Counted from the first letter of the stretch, positions 9,961-21,890 are shown. The stretch: 64,000 bases of DNA from Salvelinus alpinus (GCF_045679555.1 NC_092091.1:84449657-84513656); one strand, 5' to 3'. The notes: a model not told the origin generated them from the sequence alone. Numbers and translations: made by a program.

Positions 9961-10123
9961 CCAATATAATATATAATATGTCAAGTATTAGTAGTTCCAT
10001 AAAACACTACTTGTTATTGGGTTTTAGAATGGTTTGTATGGACACATTACTTTCTCCATGTGGGATAATAAAGTTGACTAATATTGAACTGTTATAGTCA
10101 CTGTAGATTTATACTCTACCTAC

Positions 10124-10153
10124 CTGGTGGACTGACGCTTTGAGCCTGGAGAT
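10124..10153 (-). CDS. SRCR exon 2 copy (linker), block I module 2
   Basis: A 30-nt exon with intact CTCAG acceptor and GTAGGT donor, reading LQAQSVSPP. No SRCR exon lies between it and copy 1 on its 3' side, so with 12146-12188 it is either an orphan duplicate or an alternative 5' end of the copy 1 gene. Phases are compatible with splicing to 4504-4202. Confidence 0.6.
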
Positions 10154-10159
10154 CTGAGG

Positions 10160-11740
10160 AGAAAGAGAGAGACAGCGGAGAAAGAGAGAGACAGAGAGAT
10201 AGAGAGAAAGGGAGGAGTCAGAGGAAGAGAGCGACAGAGGAGAAAGGGAGGAGTCAGAGGAAGAGAGAGGCAGAGATTAAATCAACATAACATGACCTTT
10301 TATGATGTGATGGGGAAGATAGGCGTATCGTTGGTATGGTGCAACAACACCCATGTGTAAACACATTCCCCATCTCTCCTCCACCCTCCTTTCTCCCCTC
10401 CCCTCCTCTACCCTCCTCTCTCCTCTCTCCTCCACCCTCCTCTCTCCTCCACCCTCCTCTCTCCTCCACCCTGCTCTCTCCCCTCCTCTCCTCTCTCCCC
10501 TCCTCTCTCCCCTCCCCTCCTCTCTCCTCCAACCTCCTCTCTCCCCTCCCCTCCTCTCTCCCCTACCCTCCTCTCTCCCCTACCCTCCTCTCTCCTCCAC
10601 CCTCCTCTCTCCTCCACCCTCCTCTCTCCTCTACCCTCCTCTCTCCTCCACCATCCTCTCTCCCCTCCCCTCCTCTCTCCTCCACCATCCTCTCTCCCCT
10701 CCCCTCCTCTCTCCTCCACCATCCTCTCTCCCCTCCCCTCCTCTCTCCTCCAAACTCCTCTCTCCCCTCCCCTCCTCTCTCCCCTACCCTCCTCTCTCCT
10801 CCACCCTCCTCCACCCTCCTCTCTCCTCTACCCTCCTCTCTCCTCCACCCTCCTCTCTCCTCCAACCTCCTCTCTCCCCTCCTCTCTCCCCTCCCCTCCT
10901 CTCTCCTCCACCCTCCTCTCTCCCCTACCTTCCTCTCTCCTCCGCAAATCTCTCTATCCCCTCCCCTCCCATCCTCTCTACTCTACCCTTCTCTCCTACC
11001 CTCCACTCTCCCCTTCCCTCCTTTCTCCCCTCCCCTTCTCTCTACCCTACCTTCTATCCCCTACCCTCCTCTCTCCTCTACCGTTCTCTCGTATCTACCC
11101 TCCTCTCTCCTCTACCCTTCCCTCTCTCCTACCCTCCTCTCTCCTCTACCCTTCCCCTCCCCTCCCCTCCTCTCTCCCCTCCCCTCCTCTCTCCTCCACC
11201 CTCCTCTCTCCTCCACCCTCCTCTCTCCTCCACCCTCTCTCTCCCTACCCTCCTCTCTCCTCCGCAAATCTCTCTATCCCCTCCCCTCCCATCCTCTCTA
11301 CTCTACCCTTCTCTCCTACCCTCCACTCTCCCCTTCCCTCCTTTCTCCCCTCCCCTCCTCTCTACCCTACCTTCTATCCCCTACCCTCCTCTCTCCTCTA
11401 CCCTTCCCTCTCTCCTACCCTCCTCTCTCCTCTACCCTTCCCTCTCTCCTACCCTCCTCTCTCCTCTACCGTTCTCTCGTATCTACCCTCCTCTCTCCTA
11501 CCCTGCTCTCCCCAACCCTCTTTTCTCCTTCTCAAATCTCTCTCCCCTCCCCTTCTCTCTCACCTATCTTGCTCTATGCCCTCCTTTCCCATCTCCCCGC
11601 CCTTTCTCTATCCCATCCCTTTCTCTCTCCCCAACCCTCCTCTCTCCCTACCCTCTCTCTTTCTCCTCCTCCTCAAATCTCTCTCCCCACCCCTTCTCTC
11701 TCTTCTCATCTCTCTCTCTCTCTCTTTCTCTCTCTCTTCT
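10160..11740. repeat. 36-bp minisatellite remnant and 1.4-kb polypyrimidine tract
   Basis: Two or three 36-bp purine units (10160-10275) are followed from 10365 by CT-rich units such as ctcctctctcctccaccctc. A roughly 300-bp higher-order duplication is visible: the segment with cctccgcaaatctctctatc occurs at 10940 and 11259. This is the intron 1 equivalent of module 2. Long open frames here are stop-free repeats. Confidence 0.9.
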
Positions 11741-12145
11741 TGACATATAGTGTTGGACCTGTTGATCTTGACTCAGCTCATAGACCTCTATCATCTACAC
11801 CCCTCCCTTCTCCTACTCTAACATAACACCAATATAATATATACTCTTATTCATTTACATAGAGACAGATACAATCAATCATTGACACACTGAATATACA
11901 ACAGTCAGATGCATGACACCATCACAACTTAACTGACATTAGTGGCTGTCCCCAGATGGACAGTTAGGCTACAGTAAAGTACATTTACAGGTGATCACAT
12001 CATTGTCCTGCTTTGAGACACATTTTTACTGTCTGCTTCCAGTTGTATGTTATTTTACTAATCCTGCAAATTATGATATATCTTACAATATCAAAACATA
12101 TCTCAGTAACTGTCACAAGTGTATATCAATATAACAGCCTCCTAC

Positions 12146-12188
12146 CTGTGCTCCACAACAGGATGGTCAGTACCACTGCAGGTATCAT
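12146..12188 (-). CDS. SRCR exon 1 copy (signal peptide), block I module 2
   Basis: It encodes the same MIPAVVLTILLWST as 6031-6073, with an intact GT donor. It lies 1.2 kb head to head with the plus-strand signal-peptide exon at 13370. A candidate alternative first exon for the SRCR gene. Confidence 0.65.
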
Positions 12189-12709
12189 ATCTGTCTCTAA
12201 CTGGGGCTCCACTGACATATACAAGTCACTGTCATAAGGTTTGGACTGAAGTGTGTAACATACTGCTAGGCTATATGACTTCTCTCTCATTACGTCCTGA
12301 CTTCAATGATGTGAGATAAACTTCTTAGCAACTTATCTTGGATCAGTGGTTGAACACACTACAGCAAACTGAAAAACTCCACAGGAAACTGCTGACAGAG
12401 CAGCAAAGTTACACATAGTGTGTCCTATAATATCACCTCTAACTTTCTACTGCTTGAGTTCACCTCGTATAGAATATTGGCTTAATGTTCCAGCACCTCA
12501 ATATAAACAGTACCAGCACCCAAAATGAGTACTGATGAGGTCTCATGTTAGAGCAGGAGAAGGGGGGATTTGGTGTAGAAGCTAGAGGTCTGTTACCCAA
12601 GTCAACTCAACAGGCCTGATGCTATATGTCAGGGTCAGGCTGGGCTGGGCCAAGAGAGGAACAGGTTCCTGGTTATGATGACATCACTGGTGAGAAGTCA
12701 GTGAATAAA

Positions 12710-12856
12710 AGATGAAGGGGAGAGGAAGGAGGAGAGGAGAGGGGGAGAAAAGAGAAGAGAGAGAAGAGGAGGATGGGAGAAAGGGAGAGGAGAGGGAGGA
12801 GAGGTGGAGAAAAGAGGAGAGAGAGAAGAGGAGGATGGGAGAAAGGGAGAGGAGGT
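12710..12856. repeat. Purine-rich tract, module 2
   Basis: A shorter version of 6608-6886, lacking the (ggaga)n expansion. The flanks 12189-12710 and 12857-13215 match the block I module 1 flanks and hold no other recognised feature. Confidence 0.8.
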
Positions 12857-13299
12857 ACTGTTTGTCTCCCACCGTTCCACTCAGAGGACTCTACCTTCTG
12901 TTATCAAGTGGGCGTTTCCACTATATTTAGTTTACCAGTCATTTCAGTGAAGGGAACAAGTGCACACTTTAGGAGAAAGGAGAGATAATTGGGGCAATGC
13001 TTCTTTCTCGTCTACAGTCCTGCGTCTGTGACACCAGAGTACCACCTAGTGGCCATACGAGGAACTGTCCTGTCAGTGTGTTTTTACTGCTGGCTCAAAA
13101 CAACACATGACCTGCATACAGGATATGATTCATGTGTGAGTACTAAAAGCATATGAATATAGTATATTATAGTATATTTATTATATGTGGGTCTGATAAG
13201 TAAACACTCTTAATGTTTGCTGTTTTATCACTAAGAAGAACATTGGACACTATGTAACCAAACACATGTGAAACCTCATGATATGAGTGATAAGAAGTG

Positions 13300-13307
13300 T
13301 TTAAAAA
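13300..13307 (+). promoter_or_regulatory. TATA-like box of the plus-strand signal-peptide gene
   Basis: TTTAAAAA lies 63 bp before the ATG at 13370, a plausible TATA distance for a start site near 13330. It is conserved at 58929-58936. Inference from position only. Confidence 0.4.
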
Positions 13308-13369
13308 GGTGAGTTCTGAACCCTGTAGACTACTGCACTACTTCTGAAGAAGACCAGAGTCATTTCAGA

Positions 13370-13444
13370 ATGAAGACTGCTATAGTTCTGACGGTGTTGC
13401 TGTTCTGTCTGTCTGGGGCATGGACTCAGGGAGAGAGTGGAGGG
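13370..13444 (+). CDS. Signal-peptide first exon of an unidentified secreted or membrane protein, copy A
   Basis: It reads MKTAIVLTVLLFCLSGAWTQ then GESGG, a classical signal peptide (basic n-region, hydrophobic core, cleavage near AWT-Q). A GTGACT donor may follow at 13445. Downstream exons are not recognised: the next kilobases hold repeats and a Tc1 relic, so the gene may be disrupted. It stands head to head with the SRCR exon 1 copy at 12146. Copy B is at 58999-59073, with one Val to Leu change. The family is not recognised. Confidence 0.55.
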
Positions 13445-13592
13445 GTGACTAGTAGTTCTGTCTGTCTGTCTGTCTGTCTGTCTGGGGCCTGGACTCAGGG
13501 AGAGAGTGGAGGGGTGACTAGTAGTTCTGTCTGTCTGTCTGTCTGTCTGGGGCCTGGACTCAGGGAGAGAGTGGAGGGGTGACTAGTAGTTA

Positions 13593-13625
<33 letters not shown>

Positions 13626-13628
13626 GCA
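13445..13628. repeat. Tandem duplicates of the exon end plus (TCTG)n
   Basis: The 3' part of the signal-peptide exon (ggcctggactcagggagaga) with its donor is repeated twice more, each copy separated by TCTG microsatellite runs. Block II (59074-59294) has one extra exon-end copy and a longer TCTG run with TGCC interruptions. Confidence 0.85.
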
Positions 13629-14727
13629 GTATATATACTAAATCAACAAAAGTATGTGGACACCTGTTCGTCAAACATCTCATTCCAAAATCATGGGCAT
13701 TTGCATGGAGTTGGTTCCCCCGTTGCTGCTATAACAGCCGCCACTCTTCTGGGAAGGCTTTCCACTAGATGTTGGAACATTGCTGCGGGGACTTGCTTCC
13801 ATTCAGCCACAAGAGCATTAGTGAGGTTGGCACTGATGTTGGGCGATTAGGCCTGGCTCGCAGTCAGCGTTCCACTTCATCCCAAAGGTGTTCGACTTTG
13901 TTGAGGTCAGGGCTTTGTGAAGTTCTTCCACACCAATCTCGACTAACCATTCATGTATGGAACTCGCTTTGCGTACAGGGGCATTGTCATGCTGAAACAG
14001 GAAAGGGCCTTCCCCAAACTGTTGCCACAAAGTTGGAAGCACAGATTCCTCTAGAATGTCATTCTATGCTGTAGCATTGAGATTTCCCTTCACTGGAACT
14101 AAGGGGCCCAAACCATGAAAAACAACCCCAGACCATTATTCCTCCTCCACCAAACTTTACAGTTGGCACAATGCATTGGGGCAGGTAGCATTGTCCTGGC
14201 ATCCGCCAAACCCATATTAGTCCGTCAGATTGCTAGAAGGAGAAGCATAATTCCTCACTCCAGAGAATACGTTTCCACTGCTCCAGAGTCCAATGGCAGT
14301 GAGCTTTACACCACTTAAGCCTACACTTGGCATTGCACATGGTGATCTTAGGCTTGTATGCAGCTGCTCGGCCCTGGAAACCCATTTCATGAAGCTCCTG
14401 ACAAACAGTTTCTTGTGCTGATGTTGCTTCCAGAGGCAGTGTGGAACTTGTTAGTGAGTGTTGCAACCAAGTACAGATGATTTTTACACGTTACACGCTT
14501 CAGCACTCGGCGGTCCCGTTCTGTGAACATGTGTGGCCCACTACTTCTTGGCTGAGCCGTTGTTGGTCCTAGATGTTTCCACTTCTCAGTAACAGCACTT
14601 ACAGTTGACCGGGGAAGCTCTAGCAGGTCAGAAACTTGACAAACTGACTTGTTGGAAAGGTGCCATCCTCTGACGGTGCCACGTTGAAAGTTACGGAGAT
14701 CTTCAGTAAAGCCATTCTACTGCCACT
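13629..14727 (-). mobile_element. Tc1-like transposon relic, copy A, with broken transposase
   Basis: An inverted copy of the family at 8205: the end at 13629 has acaaaagtatgtggacacct, and the transposase reads on the minus strand (FQHDNAPV near 14000, EELCF near 14240). Frames are interrupted. The other terminus is lost, the sequence passing into a different Tc1 end at 14728. The same junction exists in block II (59295-60389). Confidence 0.8.
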
Positions 14728-14905
14728 TGTTTGGTTACTACATGATTCCATATGTGTTATTTCATAGTTTCAATGTCTCCACTATTATTCTACAATGTAG
14801 ACAATAGTTAAAACTGATCCTAGATCTGTACAATGTAGACAATAGTTAAAATAAAGAAAAAACATTGAATTTGTAGGTGTGTCCAAACAATTGACCGGTA
14901 CTGTA
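14728..14905 (+). mobile_element. 3' end of a second Tc1-like family
   Basis: It runs from tttggttactacatgattcc through a degraded AT-rich part to ggtgtgtccaaacaattgac and ggtactgtat, which I recognise as the terminal inverted repeat region of a common fish Tc1-like family. No coding part remains. Its block II copy is 60390-60570. Confidence 0.5.
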
Positions 14906-14919
14906 TATGCATTGTGGAG

Positions 14920-15070
14920 GTGAACTGGTCCTAGATCTGTGCAAAGGCATAACATCTCCAGCAGGAACAACTGTCTGTGTTAGAGAACATATAAAACGAA
15001 CTGATCCTAGATCTGTGCAAAGGCATAACATCTACAGCAGGAACAAGTGTCTGTGTTAAAAGGCCCAGCT
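14920..15070. repeat. ~75-bp tandem repeat (about 2 copies)
   Basis: Units contain gatcctagatctgtgcaaag and cagcaggaacaactgtctgt. Block II (60590-60800) has three units. Confidence 0.75.
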
Positions 15071-15196
15071 GGATTTAAAATGACATATTTGAATGTCAAA
15101 TGATTTGTTTGTCAGTACAAGACAGGGTCTGTGGAGGCTTGGCCTATTAGTGGTAGATTTTTGGAGGGACCCTTGTCCCTACAGCCAATCAGTGAG

Positions 15197-16946
15197 CAGC
15201 TTCCCTTCCCCTACATCTCAGGCAGTTCTGTTACTCACAACACCCCCCCTGCTTTCCTCAACAATGGAACAGCTTCCCTTCCCCTACATCTCAGGCAGTT
15301 CTGTTACTCACAACACCCCCCTGCTTTCCTCAACAATGGAACAGCTTCCCTTCCCCTACATCTCAGGCAGTTCTGTTACTCACAACACCCCCCCTGCTTT
15401 CCTCAACAATGGAACAGCTTCCCTTCCCCTACATCTCAGGCAGTTCTGTTACTCACAACACCCCCCCTGCTTTCCTCAACAATGGAACAGCTTCCCTTCC
15501 CCTACATCTCAGGCAGTTCTGTTACTCACAACACTCCCCCTGCTTTCCTCAACAATGGAACAGCTTCCCTTCCCCTACATCTCAGGCAGTTCTGTTACTC
15601 ACAACACTCCCCCTGCTTTCCTCAACAATGGAACAGCTTCCCTTCCCCTACATCTCAGGCAGTTCTGTTACTCACAACACCCCCCCTGCTTTCCTCAACA
15701 ATGGAACAGCTTCCCTTCCCCTACATCTCAGGCAGTTCTGTTACTCACAACACCCCCCCTGCTTTCCTCAACAATGGAACAGCTTCCCTTCCCCTACATC
15801 TCAGGCAGTTCTGTTACTCACAACACCCCCCTGCTTTCCTCAACAATGGAACAGCTTCCCTTCCCCTACATCTCAGGCAGTTCTGTTACTCACAACACCC
15901 CCCCTGCTTTCCTCAACAATGGAACAGCTTCCCTTCCCCTACATCTCAGGCAGTTCTGTTACTCACAACACCCCCCCTGCTTTCCTCAACAATGGAACAG
16001 CTTCCCTTCCCCTACATCTCAGGCAGTTCTGTTACTCACAACACTCCCCCTGCTTTCCTCAACAATGGAACAGCTTCCCTTCCCCTACATCTCAGGCAGT
16101 TCTGTTACTCACAACACTCCCCCTGCTTTCCTCAACAATGGAACAGCTTCCCTTCCCCTACATCTCAGGCAGTTCTGTTACTCACAACACCCCCCCTGCT
16201 TTCCTCAACAATGGAACAGCTTCCCTTCCCCTACATCTCAGGCAGTTCTGTTACTCACAACACCCCCCCTGCTTTCCTCAACAATGGAACAGCTTCCCTT
16301 CCCCTACATCTCAGGCAGTTCTGTTACTCACAACACTCCCCCTGCTTTCCTCAACAATGGAACAGCTTTCCTTCCCCTACATCTCAGGCAGTTCTGTTAC
16401 TCACAACACTCCCCCTGCTTTCCTCAACAATGGAACAGCTTCCCTTCCCCTACATCTCAGGCAGTTCTGTTACTCACAACACTCCCCCTGCTTTCCTCAA
16501 CAATGGAACAGCTTCCCTTCCCCTACATCTCAGGCAGTTCTGTTACTCACAACACTCCCCCTGCTTTCCTCAACAATGGAACAGCTTCCCTTCCCCTACA
16601 TCTCAGGCAGTTCTGTTACTCACAACACCCCCCTGCTTTCCTCAACAATGGAACAGCTTCCCTTCCCCCACATCTCAGGCAGTTCTGTTACTCACAACAC
16701 CCCCCTGCTTTCGTCAACAATGGAACAGCTTCCCTTCCCCTACATCTCAGGCAGTTCTGTTACTCACAACACTCCCCCTGCTTTCCTCAACAATGGAACA
16801 TCTTCCCTTCCCCTACATCTCAGGCAGTTCTGTTACTCACAACACCCCCCTGCTTTCGTCAACAATGGAACAGCTTCCCTTCCCCTACATCTCAGGCAGT
16901 TCTGTTACTCACAACACCCCCCTGCTTTCCTCAACAATGGAACAGC
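15197..16946. repeat. 72-73-bp minisatellite, ~24 copies
   Basis: The unit begins cagcttcccttcccctacat and includes acaatggaa. Length differs by one base through the run of 6 or 7 C residues. All three plus frames stay open for 500-640 codons because the unit has no stop in any frame and its length is not a multiple of three. Block II has only five units (60945-61303). Not a gene. The next 240 bp (16947-17183) hold nothing recognised. Confidence 0.93.
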
Positions 16947-17183
16947 CCACTGAGCTAAAGCCTTGCCATTACAAATATGTTTTAAAGGAGCGGGACATTT
17001 TTTACAATGAGGAAATAATATGTCATGTTTTACACGTACCTCAGCCATCATTGTGAATGGTGTCTTATGCAGTGACAAAATTAGATTTGCTGATGCAGTA
17101 AATCTAATACTTAGGTGTTTTTAGGCATGAAAGGTCTGCGGTGATTCCGTGGTTATTAGTTACTGACCTTGGAAGACATTTCT

Positions 17184-17526
17184 GGCCATGCTGGCAGGGT
17201 CTGAATCAAACCCAATGACCACCTGGCACATTGACAGGGTCTGAATCAAACCCAATGTCCACCTGGCACACTGACGGGGTCTGAATCAAACCCAATGTCC
17301 ACCTGGCACACTGACGGGGTCTGAATCAAACCCAATGTCCACCTGGCACACTGACAGGGTCTGAATCAAACCCAATGACCACCTGGCACACTGACAGGGT
17401 CTGAATCAAACCCAATGTCCACCTGGCACACTGACAGGGTCTGAATCAAACCCAATGTCCACCTGGCACACTGACAGGGTCTGAATCAAACCCAATGACC
17501 ACCTGGCACACTGACAGGGTCTGAAT
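17184..17526. repeat. 40-bp minisatellite, ~8.5 copies
   Basis: Unit gggtctgaatcaaacccaat plus gtccacctggcacactgaca. Block II counterpart 61510-61955 has about 11 units, one partly deleted. Confidence 0.92.
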
Positions 17527-17539
17527 GTTAAGGGGAGGG

Positions 17540-17983
17540 AAGATGGTCAAGAGGGTGATGATTATTGTTGTTCTACTGCCTGATTGTTAAAAAAGCTTTG
17601 TTAAAGAACAAGAAGACCTGCACACTGTTTACAAAAGCTTTGTTTAATCAGCACAACAGTTTTCAGCTGTGCTATCATTATTGCAAAAGGGTTTTCTAAT
17701 GATCAATTAGCATTTTAAAATGATAATCTTGGATTAGCTAACACAACGTGCCATTGTAACACAGGAGTGATGGTTGCTGATAATGGGCCTCTGTACGTCT
17801 ATGTAGATATTCCATAAACCAATCAGTCGTTTCCAGCTACAATAGTCATTTACAACATTAACAATGTCTACACTGTATTTCTGATCAATTTGAGGTTATT
17901 TTATTGGACAAAAAATGTGATTTTCTTTCAAAAACAAGGACATTTCTAAGTGACCCCAACTTTTGAACGGTAGTGTACATCTA
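17540..17983 (-). mobile_element. Terminal part of a Tc1/mariner-type element
   Basis: It ends with gtgaccccaacttttgaacg then gtagtgta, the inverted terminal sequence of a repeat widespread in salmonids. About 440 bp of non-coding 5' region are left, with no transposase. Paralogue at 61985-62405. Class assignment is from memory of the family. Confidence 0.5.
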
Positions 17984-19091
17984 CATGATGTATTGTTACA
18001 CCATGTAGGAGCAGTATAGACCTAGTCTGTTCATTATATACATCTACATGATGTATTGTTACACCATGTAGGAGCAGTATAGACCTAGTCTGTTCATTAT
18101 ATACATCTACATGATGTATTGTTACACCATGTAGGTGCAGTATAGACCTAGTCTGTTCATTATATACATCTACATGATGTATTGTTACACCATGTAGGAG
18201 CAGTAGAGACCTAGTCTATTCATTATATACATCTACATGATGTATTGTTACACCATGTTGGAGCAGTATAGACCTAGTCTGTTCATTATATACATCTACA
18301 TGATGTATTGTTACACCCTGTAGGAGCAGTATAGACCTAGTCTGTTCATTATATACATCTACATGATGTATTGTTACACCATGTTGGAGCAGTATAGACC
18401 TAGTCTGTTCATTATATACATCTACATGATGTATTGTTACACCATGTAGGAGCAGTATAGACCTAGTCTGTTCATTATATATATCTACATGATGTATTGT
18501 TACACCATGTAGGAGCAGTATAGACCTAGTCTGTTCATTATATACATCTACATGATGTATTGTTACACCATGTAGGAGCAGTATAGACCTAGTCTGTTCA
18601 TTATATACATCTACATGATGTATTGTTACACCATGTAGGAGCAGTATAGACCTAGTCTGTTCATTATATACATCTAGATGATGTATTGTTACAACATGTA
18701 GGAGCAGTATAGACCTAGTCTGTTCATTATATACATCTACATGATGTATTGTTACACCATGTAGGAGCAGTATAGACCTAGTCTGTTCATTATATACATC
18801 TACATGATGTATTGTTACACCATGTAGGAGCAGTATAGACCTAGTCTGTTCATTATATACATCTACATGATGTATTGTTACACCATGTAGGAGCAGTATA
18901 GACCTAGTCTGTTCATTATATACATCTACATGATGTATTGTTACACCATGTAGGAGCAGTATAGACCTAGTCTGTTCATTATATACATCTACATGATGTA
19001 TTGTTACACCATGTAGGAGCAGTATAGACCTAGTCTGTTCATTATATACATCTACATGATGTATTGTTACACCATGTAGGAGCAGTATAGA
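17984..19091. repeat. 63-bp minisatellite, ~17.5 copies
   Basis: Unit catctacatgatgtattgtt, then acaccatgtaggagcagtat, then agacctagtctgttcattat and ata. Very homogeneous. Block II has five to six units (62406-62750), one shortened. Confidence 0.93.
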
Positions 19092-19259
19092 CTGACAGTA
19101 GCTGGCTACTTATTTAGATTTAGTTTGACCTAATGAAACTGCCTTAAATGTGCTGTAGTAAAAGAAACTGTATTCGCACTAATCAATCAACACATTCCTG
19201 CCTTTGTATGTCTCAATATAATAGTATTATTTAATGAAATCCATTTAAAATAATATTTT

Positions 19260-19595
19260 CCACAACTGCGTTTCCCATTCCAGTCAGCAGACGGCGATTT
19301 GCGTCGTTCAGGCGATGCTGCTATCGTGACGTATAATGTAGTGGACGGTTCTTCAAAAACAACAAGTCAACCACCTCGGTAGCTAGCTAGCCAACGTAGC
19401 CGAAAGATTCAAGCTGTTTTTACGCTTTCGGTGTATATTAGCTGCTGTGTTTTAGACACACTTCTATCGTATCTACTTGTTAACCTATTTAATTTAATAT
19501 GACCTTATTTTTTATTAGTCAGATATAGTAGCTGTCTGGTTAAATTAGCACTAGCTTAGTCGTTAATGATAGCTAGCTAGCTAATATCCCCGAAC
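19260..19595 (+). promoter_or_regulatory. 5' flank and probable 5' UTR of the zinc-finger gene
   Basis: Conserved with 62918-63251 and partly with 24900-25062. It contains gcgtttcccattccagtcag and gctagctagccaacgtagcc. No TATA box before the start, so a TATA-less promoter is likely. Inference from conservation and position. Confidence 0.4.
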
Positions 19596-20205
19596 ATGAG
19601 CTCACTAAGCTTCTCCCCTCCTGCTAAATAAGAGGTCTGCTGGACGGAGAAAGAAGCTCTGGGGCTGAACATTGTCGTGAAAGAGGAGAAGGAAGAGGAG
19701 GATGTCACAGTTAAAAAATAAATTGAGGGTGAGGCTGTTACAGTGAAAGAGGAAGAAGTGTTCACAGTGAAAGAGGAGGATGAGAAAGAGGATGGCGTTT
19801 TTGACGTGAAGAAGGAAGGGGGGATTTCTGTCACATTGAAAGATGAAGAGGTGGAGATAGGAGATCTGATTTACATCAGTAAGTACCGCCTTAACTTGTT
19901 TTCCCACTTTGGATATTCGGAGTTGTCTCGTCAATACCTCATCAAGGGAGGGCCCTGGGATGATGACTGATATGTCTAGAATCAGACGACGTAGAGAGCA
20001 AGCTACCCCTTGTTTTCTCCGTTCCGTTTTCAGAAAGTGACTTAAAATATATATTTGAGAAGGGTCTATCTGGGGGCCACGGCATGTAGTGATTTTAATG
20101 TAGTTATGATTTACTACACACAGTGCCCCCCAATAGTGCCATGCGAGAGTTGGGTTGGCTACACCAACGATTATGGATATACTGACAATAAGTCTCTGCC
20201 CTAAC

Positions 20206-20604
20206 AAGCGGAGTCGTAATTGTGTGTGTAACAGTGATAACACCAAGTAAAACTGAAATGATAACTTAAAAACACAAAATATAAATATCCATTAACAAAC
20301 TTCTTATAGCTTAGACTAATTTCCACTTCCTGAACACATACTACTTAAATAAAAAAACATAGCATTTTATTAGTAAAACGCAAAAGTAAAAATGTAATAA
20401 ATACAGTAGTCTTTCCACCATATAGTCAGACACATTCTATTCACAGGCTTGTACACAGCACAGAGGTTGTAGTAGCATTTTAGCAGTGCAGGAGATGCTG
20501 ATATGGAACATGGGATCAACAATCAATATAATAAAATATACAAAAACATACATCAAATAATAACTGAAAGTCAAGGGCGGTTGCATATGAGTAAGCGGAG
20601 TCGT
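20206..20604. mobile_element. 387-bp insertion with 12-bp target duplication
   Basis: The 12 bases aagcggagtcgt stand at 20206-20217 and again at 20593-20604. In the block II paralogue (near 63866) the site is single and uninterrupted. The 375 bp between are AT-rich and contain no long open frame. The long duplication suggests a retroposed sequence, but no poly(A) tail or known family was recognised. Flanking sequence 19879-20205 and 20605-20950 is intron without features. Confidence 0.75.
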
Positions 20605-20949
20605 CCACAAAGCAGCACTGTGGGTTGTCTAGCTCCCGCCCATCCTTTCTTTGGATTGGTGGATCTTATTATTATTGTTATCTATTGTTTATATTCTATG
20701 AGGGTTGTTGTCGTCAACCGCCTGTATTCAATGGAGAGAGATGCTAAGCTACTAGCATGAATATGCATAGCGATCTGGAGACAACTCCTATAGTGGTTTT
20801 TATCAAAGTTGTCGGTATGTCACGTGTCCACATAACAATTTAAGAATTACGACACTTCTGTTAGATCAAGTAAACCTCACGTAGCAAATAAGCCATTCAT
20901 GTTGTTGTTGAGCAAATTCAACACTTTCCACATTGGGTTGATAATTGTT

Positions 20950-21390
20950 TCCACTAGAGAGAGAACCAATTGGGTACAACCTACTGTAACCTACTGACAT
21001 GACCTAGAGAGACAACCAATTGGGTACAACCTACTGTAACCTACTGGCATGACCTAGAGAGAAAACCAATTGGGTACAACCTACTGTAACCTACTGGCAT
21101 GACCTAGATAGAAAACCAATTGGGTACAACCTACTGTAACCTACTGGCATGACCTAGAGAGAAAACCAATTGGGTACAACCTACTGTAACCTACTGACAT
21201 GACCTAGAGAGAAAACCATTTCGGTACAACCTACTGTAACCGACTGACATGACCTAGAGAGAGAACCAATTGGGTACAACCTACTGTAACCTACTGACAT
21301 GACCTAGAGAGAGAACCAATTGGGTACAACCTACTGTAACCTACTGACACGACCTAGAGAGACAACCAATTGGGTACAACCTACTGTAAT
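20950..21390. repeat. 50-bp minisatellite, ~9 copies
   Basis: Unit ctagagagaaaaccaattgg plus gtacaacctactgtaaccta and ctgacatgac. It lies in the zinc-finger intron. The following 21391-21765 is unclassified. Confidence 0.92.
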
Positions 21391-21765
21391 TGCATGAGAA
21401 AATAATGGTACCAGTCAAAAGTCTCCATGAGTCTGCCGTTGTGCTGTAGAATTTGTGAATTTTGTCGCTTGTATAATAAGGGACTATCATTTGTCCCAAC
21501 ATCACAGGCCACAGACTTTGATAAAGACTTCCAAAAGTTTTTCCACAGTTTGAGATCGACTGAGTTTTTTTAATGGGGATTCTCCCTGTGCACCTGCCAA
21601 TGTAAATCCATTGAACGAGACAAGTTACCAGACAGGACATATTGCTGATGCTCTTCCTATTGATAACCTGAATGACAATTAACTTGTTGGTGGTCGTGAT
21701 GACGGCCTATTCGATGATGTCCATCGGGATTCCCCCCAAAAAAGAAGATGCTCTGTATTGATCAC

Positions 21766-21890
21766 TGGAGTCAGATGTGAAGGAGGAGGTTGATCATCAG
21801 GAGTCAGATGTGAAGGAGGAGGTTGATCATCAGGAGTCAGATGTGAAGGAGGAGGTTGATCATCAGGAGTCAGATGTGAAGGAGGAGGTT
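21766..21890 (+). repeat. 33-bp in-frame repeat resembling a zinc-finger acidic exon
   Basis: About 3.5 units of gatcatcaggagtcagatgt plus gaaggaggaggtt encode (DHQESDVKEEV)n. This matches the style of the KEE-rich N-terminal region of the zinc-finger genes and may be a relic of such an exon. It abuts the Tc1 fragment directly. Confidence 0.65.
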
